A stretch of 61,573 bases of DNA. Origin: Clostridiales bacterium. GTDB lineage: Bacteria; Bacillota; Clostridia; Christensenellales; CAG-138. Below are positions 26,701-34,631 of the stretch, in pieces; within the stretch, counting starts at the first letter, position 1; each line of letters begins with the position of its first letter. Below the pieces are notes generated by a model that was not told the DNA's origin, searched no databases, and worked only from the letters and a program-made list of their open reading frames with translations. Position numbers and translations under genes: made by a program. The stretch spans positions 1-61,573 of the forward strand of contig JAILRE010000064.1 of the NCBI GenBank assembly GCA_024698505.1. Reading direction: 5' to 3'.

Positions 26701-26908
26701 CATCGGCAGCGATCCCACGATGCCGCCTCAGCCGACGGCGGAACCCACGCCGGGGCCCACTCCCGCGCCTACGCCGGAGCCCACGCCCGGGCCCACGCCC
26801 GAGCCGACTCCCGAGCCTACGCCGGAGCCCGAGGATACGCCGGAACCCACCCCGGAGCCCGAGCCCACGCCGGAGCCCACGCCCGAAGCGGGAGAAGGCC
26901 GCGAATAA
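23783..26908 (+). CDS. Class A penicillin-binding protein (PBP1A-like)
   Basis: A 1041-residue bifunctional peptidoglycan synthase. A basic cytoplasmic tail (1-68) and one membrane helix (about 70-100) precede the glycosyltransferase domain with the catalytic Glu161 in EDVRFYKHGG, GGSTLTQQL, RKIQEAYLA and the YLG motif. The transpeptidase domain has Ser480-x-x-Lys483 (GSAIKPL), SLN and K667TG (GKTGTNE). Beyond it is an unusual cysteine-rich block (about 750-815, with at least 13 Cys), then a helical segment, and a tail of TP(E/G/A)P repeats (about 985-1030). The ATG at 23783 is chosen because upstream frame positions lie in the promoter. Confidence 0.93.
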   Translation: MVKNRSNKNKAEETQKFAVPAEGSDDKGKALVKSEKAAHAKKAKRKEERPEKDPDEGLVFKKRKTARPFLLSVLFDTLKLLLIVAVLAGVGVFGLVMGVAKAYVDTTPSLDLTDLAPSERTSYIYDCNGNIITTFAGMEYRDWVEIEEIPDMLKNALISIEDVRFYKHGGVDFKRLFSAIVNTFRNANTHGGSTLTQQLIKNEMLTAEKSYKRKIQEAYLAYELEKTISKDDILEAYMNDVYLGESNYGFASAAKDYFGKTLDQLTIRECAMLAGMVQKPYYFNPRANTYTRKNEDGTNKMDVTDRRTNIVLAAMYDAGVITHEQYLSAKEEKVRIIEKSESKQLYDMPYFVEYAVYDVITHMLEQRGLENTKANRSALETELRTGGYHIYLTVDPEIQHTVQDTIVNWANYPELMNPSASVQITTNQDGTTMEILQPQAAAVVIDQHTGRLLAVIGGRQEPILKKQLNRAYQSSMPVGSAIKPLAVYGPALDLGLSCNTPILNVEVPIEGYGGKKGYPALGSERYRGMQTLRIGVARSLNIVAARTLFDYVTPQVGAEYLVKLGIKAERINADGPGLALGTSGITPIEMAAAYATIANGGYYNEPISFTVVLDKDMKPVLRAEDVQKHYRVFEESSAYMLIDMMKDVVAYGTGKAAQIEGMTVAGKTGTNEQYTSAYFAGFTGYYTCSLWIGHDLYSEKLAQGSSGGKVCAPLWQVFMSKIHEGLPDKPIMDKSPVELGLKQVTICSVSGKLATEACMHDIYNPPVTDWCLAENAPTEYCSMHCLVEGCTASHDIACPFCPASCRYDKCLVLVDPESIFAQLKAVKQYNEEEETPYPTEQPAETVEPTEEELLDYFNDVFPNGVLTSLDPYHYHSYCIRNGLVCPVHGSGAPADISGDDLEVIGSRAMHLIDRVNEYLAAVQTLPDTDRANLSSLVDALRAAVYSGKIDKIKKAHTKLLTNFQYLSEQYPIPIGSDPTMPPQPTAEPTPGPTPAPTPEPTPGPTPEPTPEPTPEPEDTPEPTPEPEPTPEPTPEAGEGRE
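26732..26890. repeat. Thr-Pro repeat region of the PBP tail
   Basis: Tandem 12-bp-type units coding for PTPE, PTPG and PTPA. This is a Pro/Thr wall-spanning linker and likely variable in length. Confidence 0.7.
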
Positions 26909-27020
26909 CGCGCTGTCCGCAAAGCCGGAGGTTACTCCGGCTTTGTTTCCCCAAGGCCCGGGGCGCTCATATAATAAAAGTAGGGGGTCTCCCCTATTTT
27001 GCATAAACGGAGTTGATTTG

Positions 27021-28157
27021 ATGATCTATTTTGACAACAGCGCGACCACTCCCTGCCTTAAAAAGGCGGCTGAGATCGCGTCCGAATACATGACCGAAAA
27101 ATACTTCAATCCCGCCGCGGCGTACGCCGCCTCCGTGCAGACGGAGAGGGACGTTTCCGCCGCAAGGGCGAATATCGCTTCGCTCCTTCAGGCGGAGCCC
27201 TCGGAGGTGTTCTTCACCTCCTGCGGGACGGAATCGAACAATACTGCGCTCATGGGCTCGCTTGCGGCGATGCACGGCAGGGGCCGCGTGATAGTCTCCG
27301 CAGTCGAGCACCCCTCCGTGTACGAGGCGGCGATAGAGCTTCGCGAGAGGGGCTGGGACGTGCAGTTCGCCCCCGTCGATATGACGGGAAAGGTGCTCCT
27401 GCCCGAGCTCGCCTCCCTGCTCACGCCGGATACGCGGCTCGTCAGCATAATGCACGTCAACAACGAGAGCGGCGCCGTGAACGCGATAGACGATATCTAC
27501 GCGCTTATGAAACGGAACGTGCCCGGCGCGCTGCTGCACGTCGACGGCGTGCAGGCCTTCATGAAGGAGGCGCCCGTCAGGTGCGATATGTACTCCGTAA
27601 GCGGGCACAAGCTCCACGCCCCGAAGGGCGTCGGCGCGCTCCTTGTCAGGAAGCCCGTCCGCGTGAAGCCCTACCTTATGGGCGGCGGGCAGGAATCCGG
27701 CATGCGCTCCGGCACGACGAACGTCCCCGGGATAATGGCGTTCTCCGCCGCGGTATCCGATTTCGCGGAGCACCGCGAGGAATACCTTGACGCGATGCGC
27801 GGCGTGAAGCTCCGCCTGTACTCCAACCTTTCGCGCATAAGGGACGTGAGGCTTAACGGCCCCGAGCCCGATAAAGGCGCTCCACACATACTCAATATGA
27901 GCTTCATGGGAGTAAGGGGCGAGGTGCTGCTGAACGCGCTCTCCGAGAAGGGGCTGTACGTTTCCACCGGCTCCGCCTGCGCGGCGCATAAGCGGGGCAA
28001 GAACCGCATACTCAACGCGATGGGCATAACGGGCGACAGGCAGGACGGCGCGATAAGGTTCAGCTTCTCGCACTTCAATACCGTGCAGGAGGCGGATCTT
28101 GCGGCTCAGCTCATAGAGGAGCAGGTCAGCCTGCTGAGGCGGTTCCGCAGAAGATAA
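27021..28157 (+). CDS. Cysteine desulfurase (NifS/IscS family)
   Basis: A 378-residue PLP enzyme that removes sulfur from cysteine. The N-terminal MIYFDNSATTPC, the HPSVYEA segment, VDGVQAF, the PLP lysine in SGHKLHAPKG, and the catalytic Cys in STGSACAAHKRGKN are all present. The start at 27021 has GGAG 8 bases upstream. It is followed after 27 bases by thiI, the pairing seen in Firmicutes where a dedicated desulfurase (NifZ type) supplies sulfur for tRNA 4-thiouridine. Confidence 0.95.
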   Translation: MIYFDNSATTPCLKKAAEIASEYMTEKYFNPAAAYAASVQTERDVSAARANIASLLQAEPSEVFFTSCGTESNNTALMGSLAAMHGRGRVIVSAVEHPSVYEAAIELRERGWDVQFAPVDMTGKVLLPELASLLTPDTRLVSIMHVNNESGAVNAIDDIYALMKRNVPGALLHVDGVQAFMKEAPVRCDMYSVSGHKLHAPKGVGALLVRKPVRVKPYLMGGGQESGMRSGTTNVPGIMAFSAAVSDFAEHREEYLDAMRGVKLRLYSNLSRIRDVRLNGPEPDKGAPHILNMSFMGVRGEVLLNALSEKGLYVSTGSACAAHKRGKNRILNAMGITGDRQDGAIRFSFSHFNTVQEADLAAQLIEEQVSLLRRFRRR

Positions 28158-28184
28158 TTCTTTTTTCAATACACAGGAGGAAGC

Positions 28185-29354
28185 ATGGAAAAGGTACTGC
28201 TTGTAAGGTACACGGAAATACACCTGAAGGGGCTGAACCGCCCCTATTTCGAGAGGGCGCTCGTCGACAACATGAAGCGCGCTCTCCGCGGCATGGAGCC
28301 CGTGATCGAACGCGAGCACGGCAGGATATACGTCCGCAATATCTCGGACGAGAACTTCGCCGAAGCGCTGGACAGGCTGACGAGGGTGTTCGGCATCCAT
28401 TCGGTAAGCCCCGCCTCCGCCGTCGACAAGGACTGGGAGACGGTCGTCTCCGCGGCGCTCTCCCTTATGGAGGAGCGCGTGAAGGACGCAGCTCCCGGGA
28501 CCACGTTCAAGGTCCTGGCAAGGCGCTCGGACAAGCGCTATATGTATAACAGCGATACGATCTGCCGCGAGCTCGGAGGCAGGGTGCTCGAACGCTTCCC
28601 CGGGCTCAAGGTGGACGTGCACGATCCCGAAATAAAGCTCTCCGTCGAGATCCGCGATAATGCGTACGTCTACTGCGACGAGATAAAAGGCGCGAACGGC
28701 ATGCCCACGGGCACGGCCGGCAAGGCGAGCCTGCTGATTTCCGGCGGGATCGACAGCCCCGTCGCGGGCTATATGATGGCAAAGCGCGGGCTCACGCTCT
28801 CCGCGGTGCATTTCTATTCCTACCCCTACACGAGCGAGCGGGCCAGGGATAAGGTGGTGGAGCTCACGAAGCTTGTCTCGAAATACGCGGGCGAGATAAA
28901 GCTCTTCCTCGTGCCGTTCACGGATATCCAGATGACCATTTACGAGAAGTGCCCCTCCAAGGAGACGACGGTGCTCATGCGCCGCCTTATGATGAAGATA
29001 GCGGAGCGGATCGCCCGCGGCGAGGGCGCTATGGCGCTGATCACCGGCGAATCGCTGGGGCAGGTCGCGAGCCAGACGCTCGAGGCGCTCGCCGTGACGA
29101 ACGACGCGGTATCCATGCCCGTTTTCCGTCCCCTCATAGGCTTTGACAAGGACGAGATAATGGACATCGCCCGAAGGATAGGCACTTACGAGACGAGCAT
29201 ACTCCCCTACGAGGACTGCTGCACCGTTTTCGTGCCCAAGCACCCCGTTACCAAGCCGAGGCTGGAGGACCTGAGGGCCAGCGAGGCGGCGGTCGACTTT
29301 TCCGATATGATCGAAAAGGCAATCGAGAACACGGAGATAATGACGATAAAGTGA
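28185..29354 (+). CDS. thiI: tRNA 4-thiouridine synthetase ThiI
   Basis: A 389-residue ThiI, making s4U at tRNA position 8. A ferredoxin-like domain and THUMP domain (1-165) precede the PP-loop ATP-pyrophosphatase domain with ISGGIDSPVAGYMMAKRG (about 182-200). The C-terminal rhodanese domain of the E. coli enzyme is missing, normal for Firmicutes. CPSKETTVLMRR and VASQTLEA are conserved. Its stop overlaps the next gene's GTG (GTGA). Confidence 0.95.
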   Translation: MEKVLLVRYTEIHLKGLNRPYFERALVDNMKRALRGMEPVIEREHGRIYVRNISDENFAEALDRLTRVFGIHSVSPASAVDKDWETVVSAALSLMEERVKDAAPGTTFKVLARRSDKRYMYNSDTICRELGGRVLERFPGLKVDVHDPEIKLSVEIRDNAYVYCDEIKGANGMPTGTAGKASLLISGGIDSPVAGYMMAKRGLTLSAVHFYSYPYTSERARDKVVELTKLVSKYAGEIKLFLVPFTDIQMTIYEKCPSKETTVLMRRLMMKIAERIARGEGAMALITGESLGQVASQTLEALAVTNDAVSMPVFRPLIGFDKDEIMDIARRIGTYETSILPYEDCCTVFVPKHPVTKPRLEDLRASEAAVDFSDMIEKAIENTEIMTIK

Positions 29355-30067
29355 AGCGCGCGGCGAAGAAAACCGCATATATCCTGCTGGCGGCGCTCAT
29401 GCTCGCCTCCATGCTCCTTTGCGGCTGCGTCAAGGAGAAGAAGAAGGGCGCGCAGGGCGGCAAGCCGGTCCGCTTAGCCGAGCAGACCGAGGAGCCCATG
29501 CCGAGGACGAAGAACCCGCTCACCGTCACTACCCGCGTGACCGAGGAGAGCGGCTGCCTCATGCGATACCCCTACGTTACGAACGCGGGAATGTCCGTGC
29601 TGAATCTTTCGCTTATTTCGGCCTTCTCGGAATTCACCGCGAACTGCGAGCTTGAAAACGCGGAGATAAGCTACACGGTCGAGTTCAACAAGCTGGGCGT
29701 GCTCTCGCTGATGCTGTTCTGCACCTCCGGCGACGGGCGCGTCCTCTATGAGGATACGGCGAATTTCGATTGCTTCACGGGGCTTCGCGTGTACCTGCCG
29801 GATCTTTTCGCGCAGGACGCGAACTATAAGGACAGGCTGTCGCTGCTCGTAACGAAGGAGATCGAGGCGCGCGGGCTTACGACAATAAGCGATCTTCCGC
29901 CCATGGACGAGAGCCGCCCCTTCCTCTTCACGCACGGCGGGATATACGTCGTCTACCGCGAATACGAGCTCTGCACGCACGACGCGGGCACGGTGAAGCT
30001 GCTCGTCAGGAAGAGCCTCATTTCCGATCTTGCCGATCCCGAGGGGCCGATCACAAGGCTCGGCTGA
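29351..30067 (+). CDS. Lipoprotein with DUF3298-like domain
   Basis: A 238-residue secreted lipoprotein: signal peptide AYILLAALMLASMLLCGC with lipid-anchored Cys at about residue 25, then a short Thr/Glu linker and a C-terminal domain with LFTHGGIYVVYREYEL, resembling DUF3298 (RsiV-like extracellular domains). Function unknown. The GTG start overlaps the thiI stop codon, so translation is coupled, but a role in thiolation is not implied. Confidence 0.65.
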   Translation: MKRAAKKTAYILLAALMLASMLLCGCVKEKKKGAQGGKPVRLAEQTEEPMPRTKNPLTVTTRVTEESGCLMRYPYVTNAGMSVLNLSLISAFSEFTANCELENAEISYTVEFNKLGVLSLMLFCTSGDGRVLYEDTANFDCFTGLRVYLPDLFAQDANYKDRLSLLVTKEIEARGLTTISDLPPMDESRPFLFTHGGIYVVYREYELCTHDAGTVKLLVRKSLISDLADPEGPITRLG

Positions 30068-30128
30068 TAAAAGCCCGCGTATCGCGGAAAAAACCGAAAA
30101 TATATATGCAAAACGGATGTTTCGGCTG

Positions 30129-30157
30129 TTGCGCCGGGGCTTCCGTTATGTTATAAT
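30129..30157 (+). promoter_or_regulatory. rpsB-tsf promoter and leader
   Basis: TTGCGC (30129-30134) and TATAAT (30152-30157), 17-bp spacer. The transcript would have a leader of about 105 bases containing a CCGC-A6-GCGG hairpin (30200-30214), which could host translational feedback by S2; no known motif was recognised. Confidence 0.7.
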
Positions 30158-30267
30158 AGTCTTTGGCATAAAACTCACCCGTGCCGATCCCGTGGCCCGT
30201 CCGCAAAAAAGCGGTCCCTCGGGAGATGAAGCATGGGGTGGAAATTCAAAAACGGGAGGTTATTTTT

Positions 30268-31017
30268 ATGTCAGTCATTTCTATGAAGCAGCTCCTCGAA
30301 GCGGGCGTACACTTCGGTCATCAGACCCGCCGCTGGAACCCCAAGATGCGCGAGTACATCTTCACCGAGCGTAACGGCATCTACATCATCGACCTTCAGA
30401 AGACAGTCAAAAAGATCGACGAAGCCTATAACTTCGTTCGTGACGTTGCCATGGACAACGGCACCGTTCTTTTCGTCGGCACGAAGAAGCAGGCTCAGGA
30501 GTCCATCGAGCAGGAAGCCAAGCGCTGCGAGATGTTCTTCGTCAACCAGCGTTGGCTGGGCGGCCTTCTCACCAACTTCAAGACCATCCAGAGCCGTATC
30601 GCAAAGCTCCGCGAGATCGAGAAGATGGAAGAGAACGGCGATTTCGATCTCCTTCCCAAGAAGGAAGTCGTCAAGCTGAAGTACATCCAGGAAAAGCTGG
30701 AGAAGAACCTCGGCGGTATCAAGGAGATGAAGAAGCTCCCCACCTGCATGTTCGTCGTTGATCCCCGCAAGGAGCACATCGCCGTTCAGGAAGCCCGCTG
30801 CCTGGGCATCCCCATAGTCGCCATCGTCGACACCAACTGCGATCCCGATGACGTCGATTACGTCATTCCCGGCAACGACGACGCCATCCGCGCCGTCAAG
30901 CTCATCGCTTCCAAGATGGCGGACGCCGTTCTCGAGGGCAAGCAGGGCGAGCAGATGACCGAGCATGCCGTCGATACTACCATCGAAAAGGCCGAGGACG
31001 AAGAGGACAATTTTTGA
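30268..31017 (+). CDS. rpsB: 30S ribosomal protein S2
   Basis: A 249-residue S2: [22 protein letters not shown], then [24 protein letters not shown] and the [14 protein letters not shown] segment. GGGAGG precedes the ATG. Codons are biased to ATC, CGC/CGT and AAG, unlike the neighbours, consistent with high expression. It is followed by tsf, the usual pair. Confidence 0.97.
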   Translation: MSVISMKQLLEAGVHFGHQTRRWNPKMREYIFTERNGIYIIDLQKTVKKIDEAYNFVRDVAMDNGTVLFVGTKKQAQESIEQEAKRCEMFFVNQRWLGGLLTNFKTIQSRIAKLREIEKMEENGDFDLLPKKEVVKLKYIQEKLEKNLGGIKEMKKLPTCMFVVDPRKEHIAVQEARCLGIPIVAIVDTNCDPDDVDYVIPGNDDAIRAVKLIASKMADAVLEGKQGEQMTEHAVDTTIEKAEDEEDNF

Positions 31018-31045
31018 TCTAACCTAAAAATCGGAGGAAAAAACA

Positions 31046-31936
31046 ATGGAATTCACCGCTAAAGACGTTATGACCCTGCGTGAGCGCAGCGGCGCCGGCA
31101 TGATGGATTGCAAAAAGGCTCTCAAGGAGTGCGACGGCGATATGGAAAAGGCCATGGATTATCTTCGTGAGAAGAGCCTTGCCGCTTCCGCCAAGAAGGC
31201 CCTGCGCATTGCCGCCGAGGGCGTAGTCGACTGCTTCGTCTGCGACGAGTGCAAGGTCGGCGTTATCGTCGAGGTCAACTGCGAGACCGACTTCGTTGCC
31301 AAGACCGACGCTTTCAAGGAGCTCGTTCACAACATCGCGAAGCACATCGCGAAGAAGGCCCCCAAGGACGTCGCCGAGCTCATGGCTCAGACCTACGCTC
31401 TTGACGAGTCCATGACCATCGAGAACCTCATCAACACCTCCGTTGCCAAGATCGGCGAGAAGATCACCGTCCGCCGCTTCGAGCGCATCGAGGGCGTCTG
31501 CGATTCTTACGTCCATATGGGCGGCAAGATCGGCGTTCTGCTCCAGGTCTGCTGCAAGGAAGAGGCTGCCGCCGTTCACGACGTCGCCATGCAGATCGCG
31601 GCCGCTAAGCCCACCTGCATCGACAAGGACGACTGCGACCAGGCCGAGCTCGATCACGAGCGCGAGGTCCTCCGCGCCCAGGCTCTGAACGAGCCGAAGC
31701 CCAAGCCCGCCGCCATCATCGAGAAGATGGTCGAGGGCCGCATCGAGAAGTATTACAAGGAAGTCTGCCTGCTTGAGCAGCCCTTCGTAAAGAATCCCGA
31801 CGAGTCCGTCCGCCAGATGATCAACGGCCGCTTCACCGTTAAGAAGTTCGTCCGCTACGAGATGGGCGAAGGCCTCCAGAAGCGCGAAGACAACTTCGCC
31901 GACGAGGTCATGGCGCAGGCCAACAAGAACAAGTAA
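31046..31936 (+). CDS. tsf: Elongation factor Ts, cysteine-rich
   Basis: A 296-residue EF-Ts, the nucleotide-exchange factor of EF-Tu. The N-terminal DVMTLRERSGAGMMDCKKAL, the NCETDFVAKTDAF core motif, and C-terminal LLEQPFVKNP are conserved. It has 12 cysteines, including DCFVCDEC in the first core repeat, where most EF-Ts have few. GGAGG precedes the ATG; gene and rpsB share a promoter and codon bias. Confidence 0.96.
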   Translation: MEFTAKDVMTLRERSGAGMMDCKKALKECDGDMEKAMDYLREKSLAASAKKALRIAAEGVVDCFVCDECKVGVIVEVNCETDFVAKTDAFKELVHNIAKHIAKKAPKDVAELMAQTYALDESMTIENLINTSVAKIGEKITVRRFERIEGVCDSYVHMGGKIGVLLQVCCKEEAAAVHDVAMQIAAAKPTCIDKDDCDQAELDHEREVLRAQALNEPKPKPAAIIEKMVEGRIEKYYKEVCLLEQPFVKNPDESVRQMINGRFTVKKFVRYEMGEGLQKREDNFADEVMAQANKNK

Positions 31937-31953
31937 TCTCTATCAACTGAAGG

Positions 31954-31988
31954 AAAAGGCAGGGATATCACCCTGCTTTTTCTTTTTG
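31954..31988 (+). terminator. Terminator after tsf
   Basis: GCAGGG-ATATCA-CCCTGC stem (31959-31976) flanked by A-run and followed by TTTTTCTTTTT. Confidence 0.85.
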
Positions 31989-31993
31989 CTCTG

Positions 31994-32022
31994 TTGAAGC
32001 GGAGGGCGTTTGATTGTATAAT
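31994..32022 (+). promoter_or_regulatory. Promoter of the ECF sigma operon
   Basis: TTGAAG (31994-31999) and TATAAT (32017-32022), 17-bp spacer. It looks like a housekeeping promoter rather than an ECF promoter. The start near 32030 excludes start codons before it. Confidence 0.7.
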
Positions 32023-32113
32023 TGAAAAAAAGAGCCGAAAAGATAAGGAATCTCCCCTCCCCCGCGCGTATAAAGGGATGAAGGGGAAAGCGGCTCCCCA
32101 TTCAGGAGGAAAA

Positions 32114-32680
32114 GTGATCGGGATCCCGGACGGCTGTGAAGACAGCTACCGCAGATATCTCAAGGGCGACCGCTCGGCCGCGGGCGAGATAATGGAAAAG
32201 CTGTTCTTCGGCCTTGTGTACTATATCGACCGCTACGTCCATGACGTTCATTCCGCAGAGGATATCGCCATGGATGTAATGAGCGATCTCTTCGTCGGAA
32301 GGCGAGGGTACGATTTTCGGGTGAAGCTCAAGACCTACCTCTATATGAGGGGCAGGAGCAAGGCGCTGGATCTTCTCCGTCACCGAAGGGCGGTAAAACT
32401 CACCGGACTTGAAGAGGCCGATAACGCCGCCGACGAGAGGGCCGATCTTGAAAGGAAGGCTCTAGTTACGGAGCGGAGGAAGGCCGTGAGGGATGCGGTG
32501 GACGCACTGCCCGAGGCCATGCGTGAGGCGGTGTATCTCGTCTATTTCGAGGAGCTTTCCTATGAGGAAGCCGCAAAGGTGCTGAAAAAGAACAAAAAGC
32601 AGGTGGACAACCTGCTGTACCGCGCAAAGAAGGAGCTGCGCGCCGTGCTTGGAGACGATGGCTATGAAGGAACTGAGTGA
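32114..32680 (+). CDS. ECF-type RNA polymerase sigma factor
   Basis: A 188-residue sigma-70-family factor lacking regions 1 and 3. Region 2 covers FFGLVYYIDRYVHDVHSAEDIAMDVMSDLFV (residues about 30-60); region 4 is VDALPEAMREAVYLVYFEEL and SYEEAAKVLKKNKKQVDNLL, the DNA-reading helix-turn-helix. The GTG at 32114 with AGGAGG 4 bases upstream is preferred; the promoter rules out earlier starts. Genes directly downstream overlap (membrane protein) and encode a serpin, likely its anti-sigma factor and a target. Confidence 0.88.
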   Translation: MIGIPDGCEDSYRRYLKGDRSAAGEIMEKLFFGLVYYIDRYVHDVHSAEDIAMDVMSDLFVGRRGYDFRVKLKTYLYMRGRSKALDLLRHRRAVKLTGLEEADNAADERADLERKALVTERRKAVRDAVDALPEAMREAVYLVYFEELSYEEAAKVLKKNKKQVDNLLYRAKKELRAVLGDDGYEGTE

Positions 32681-33233
32681 ATACACAGAAGAGGCGCTTC
32701 GCCGCGCCGATGAAAAGAAGGCGAAGAGGCGTCAGAGAACCGGCGCCCTGCTTGCGGTATCCGTTCCGTGCCTGCTCGCCGCCGTTTTGATCTTTATAAT
32801 GGCGCCCCTGTACCCCAAGCCCAAGGACACGCCGGAAGCTTCCCCCGAGGACTCCCATTACTATCACTTGGAAACGCATGAGGCGGCGCTGCCGACCAAG
32901 CTCCCCGATGGCGACGCAGAGTACGACGGGGTAAAGACTTGCCTGCTCGTCAGGATCGCGCTCCCGGACGAAAGCGTATTCGAGGAGACTTCGGGAGAAG
33001 CTCTCGAAAGTATCGCGGCTGCGCTGGGCTGGCAGGAGGACGCCGAAGAGGACGTCGTTTTAACGGAAGAGAAGGAGCTTGAAGGCGCGAGTATCACGCT
33101 TGAATTTGCAGACGGGAGCAGCGATAGCTATTCCGTCGTGAACGGATACGTTAAAAACGAGCGAACTGGCGAGACGACGAAGCTGACAAAGGAGCTTGCG
33201 TCCATGCTGCTCGGGATCGTGAAAAAGCAATGA
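32664..33233 (+). CDS. Single-pass membrane protein, putative anti-sigma factor
   Basis: A 189-residue protein: a helical cytoplasmic segment of about 28 residues (MKELSEYTEEALRRADEKKA), one membrane helix (about 30-50, GALLAVSVPCLLAAVLIFIM), and an acidic extracytoplasmic domain. It has no zinc-finger HxxxCxxC motif. Position and layout, overlapping the sigma gene by 17 bases, fit an anti-sigma factor; no family was recognised. The ATG at 32664 has GGAG 9 bases upstream; an ATG at 32658 is possible. Confidence 0.55.
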   Translation: MKELSEYTEEALRRADEKKAKRRQRTGALLAVSVPCLLAAVLIFIMAPLYPKPKDTPEASPEDSHYYHLETHEAALPTKLPDGDAEYDGVKTCLLVRIALPDESVFEETSGEALESIAAALGWQEDAEEDVVLTEEKELEGASITLEFADGSSDSYSVVNGYVKNERTGETTKLTKELASMLLGIVKKQ

Positions 33234-33251
33234 CGGGAGGGCTTTCCCGTC
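33232..33251 (+). terminator. Small hairpin between the membrane protein and the serpin gene
   Basis: Stem GACGGGA/TCCCGTC with a GGGCTT loop, just after the stop codon and 40 bases before the serpin start. No U-run, so it may stabilise or attenuate rather than terminate. Confidence 0.4.
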
Positions 33252-33293
33252 TTCATCGGAGCGATGATGGACGTTGATCAACAGGAGGATAAT

Positions 33294-34562
33294 ATGAAAC
33301 GCAATATCAAAAGCTTTATCTGCATCGTACTTTTGGCGGCCTTCGCAATGACGGCCTCCGGCTGCAAACCGGGCGGCACGGGGACGGCAAGAACGGGCAC
33401 GGTCGACCTTATGAAGGGGATAACGGCGCAGCACATGAGCTTCACCCCCGCCGCGCCCGAGAAGGCGCAGACGGACAGGGCGGCCGGTTTCGGAGTCGAC
33501 CTCTTCAAGGCCTGCTTCGACGGGGAAAACAACTGCCTCGTCTCCCCGCTCTCAGTGCTGAGCGCGCTCTCGATGACGGTTAACGGCGCCAAGGGAGAGA
33601 CGCTTGAGGCCATGGAAAAGACGCTCGGCATGACGGCGGACGAGCTCAACAGGTTCTATGCCGACTACTGCACCGCTCTCCCGAGCGGGGATAAGTACAA
33701 GCTGAACCTTGCGAACTCGATCTGGTTCACTTCCGATCCGCGTCTGACCGTTGAAAGAAGCTTCCTTCAGACGAACGCCGATTATTACGGCGCCGAGATC
33801 TACAAGGCCGATTTCGACGATCAAACGCTTTCGGATATCAACCGCTGGGTCAAGGAGAAAACCGACGGAATGATCCCCGAAATACTCGACAGGATACCCC
33901 CCGAGGCGGTCATGTATCTTATAAACGCGCTCGCGTTTGACGCCGAATGGGAGACCGTCTACAGGGAGAACGAGGTCTACACGCGGGATTTCACGCTTGA
34001 AAACGGCGAAAAGCGCGAGGCCGAATACATGTACAGCGAGCACGAGGCCTATATCGGCGACGAAAACGCCGACGGCTTCGTGAAGTATTACAGCGGCAGG
34101 AAATACGCCTTTGCCGCGCTCCTTCCCAAGGAGGGCATGACCGTTGCGGAATACGTCAAACAGCTCGACGGCGAGACGCTCATGAAGCTTCTTGCTGGCG
34201 CGGGGAGCGAGTCTGCTGCGGCCGTTCTTCCCAAATTCGAGACGAAGTTCGATATCGAGCTTTCCAAAGTGTTGACGGCGATGGGCATGGGCATTGCCTT
34301 TGACGCCGAGGCCGCGGATTTCTCCGGTCTCGGGGTCTCGTCCTTCGGGAACATACGCATCAGCCGCGTGATCCACAAGACCTTCATCTCCGTCGACGAG
34401 AGGGGCACGAAGGCCGGCGCGGCGACCGCCGTCGAGATGACCGACGAGGCCTTCTACCTTGAAAAGGAGGTCGTGCTCAACAGGCCGTTCGTCTATATGC
34501 TCATAGACTGCGAGACGAATCTTCCCTTCTTCATCGGGACCATGATGGACGTTGAGGGCTGA
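33294..34562 (+). CDS. Lipoprotein serpin (serine protease inhibitor)
   Basis: A 422-residue serpin with signal peptide and lipobox (ends MTASGC, Cys at about 23), so anchored outside the membrane. The serpin core shows FGVDLFKACF, NCLVSPLSVLSALSMTVNGAKGETLEAM, NSIWF, DFSGL, FISVDERGTKAGAATAVE and the C-terminal RPFVYMLID-x-LPFFIGTMM. The reactive loop hinge ERGTKAGAATAVE is intact, with small residues P14-P8, so it should be inhibitory. The bond is likely in EMTDEAFY; its specificity is unclear. The ATG has AGGAGGATAAT upstream. It may guard against host or competitor proteases. Confidence 0.94.
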   Translation: MKRNIKSFICIVLLAAFAMTASGCKPGGTGTARTGTVDLMKGITAQHMSFTPAAPEKAQTDRAAGFGVDLFKACFDGENNCLVSPLSVLSALSMTVNGAKGETLEAMEKTLGMTADELNRFYADYCTALPSGDKYKLNLANSIWFTSDPRLTVERSFLQTNADYYGAEIYKADFDDQTLSDINRWVKEKTDGMIPEILDRIPPEAVMYLINALAFDAEWETVYRENEVYTRDFTLENGEKREAEYMYSEHEAYIGDENADGFVKYYSGRKYAFAALLPKEGMTVAEYVKQLDGETLMKLLAGAGSESAAAVLPKFETKFDIELSKVLTAMGMGIAFDAEAADFSGLGVSSFGNIRISRVIHKTFISVDERGTKAGAATAVEMTDEAFYLEKEVVLNRPFVYMLIDCETNLPFFIGTMMDVEG

Positions 34563-34580
34563 TCAAAAAACAAAACACCG

Positions 34581-34622
34581 AAAGGGCCCTCCGGAGTCTG
34601 CGGACGCCGGAGGGCCCTTTTG
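34581..34622. terminator. Bidirectional terminator after the serpin
   Basis: A 14-bp stem AAAGGGCCCTCCGG/CCGGAGGGCCCTTT (34581-34594 with 34607-34620), with T-runs on both sides, between convergent genes. Confidence 0.9.
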
Positions 34623-34631
34623 ATATGCATA

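Noticed and set aside
26994-29378. 794-codon minus-strand frame opposite nifS and thiI
   Set aside because: Antisense shadow; the plus-strand genes have complete catalytic motifs.
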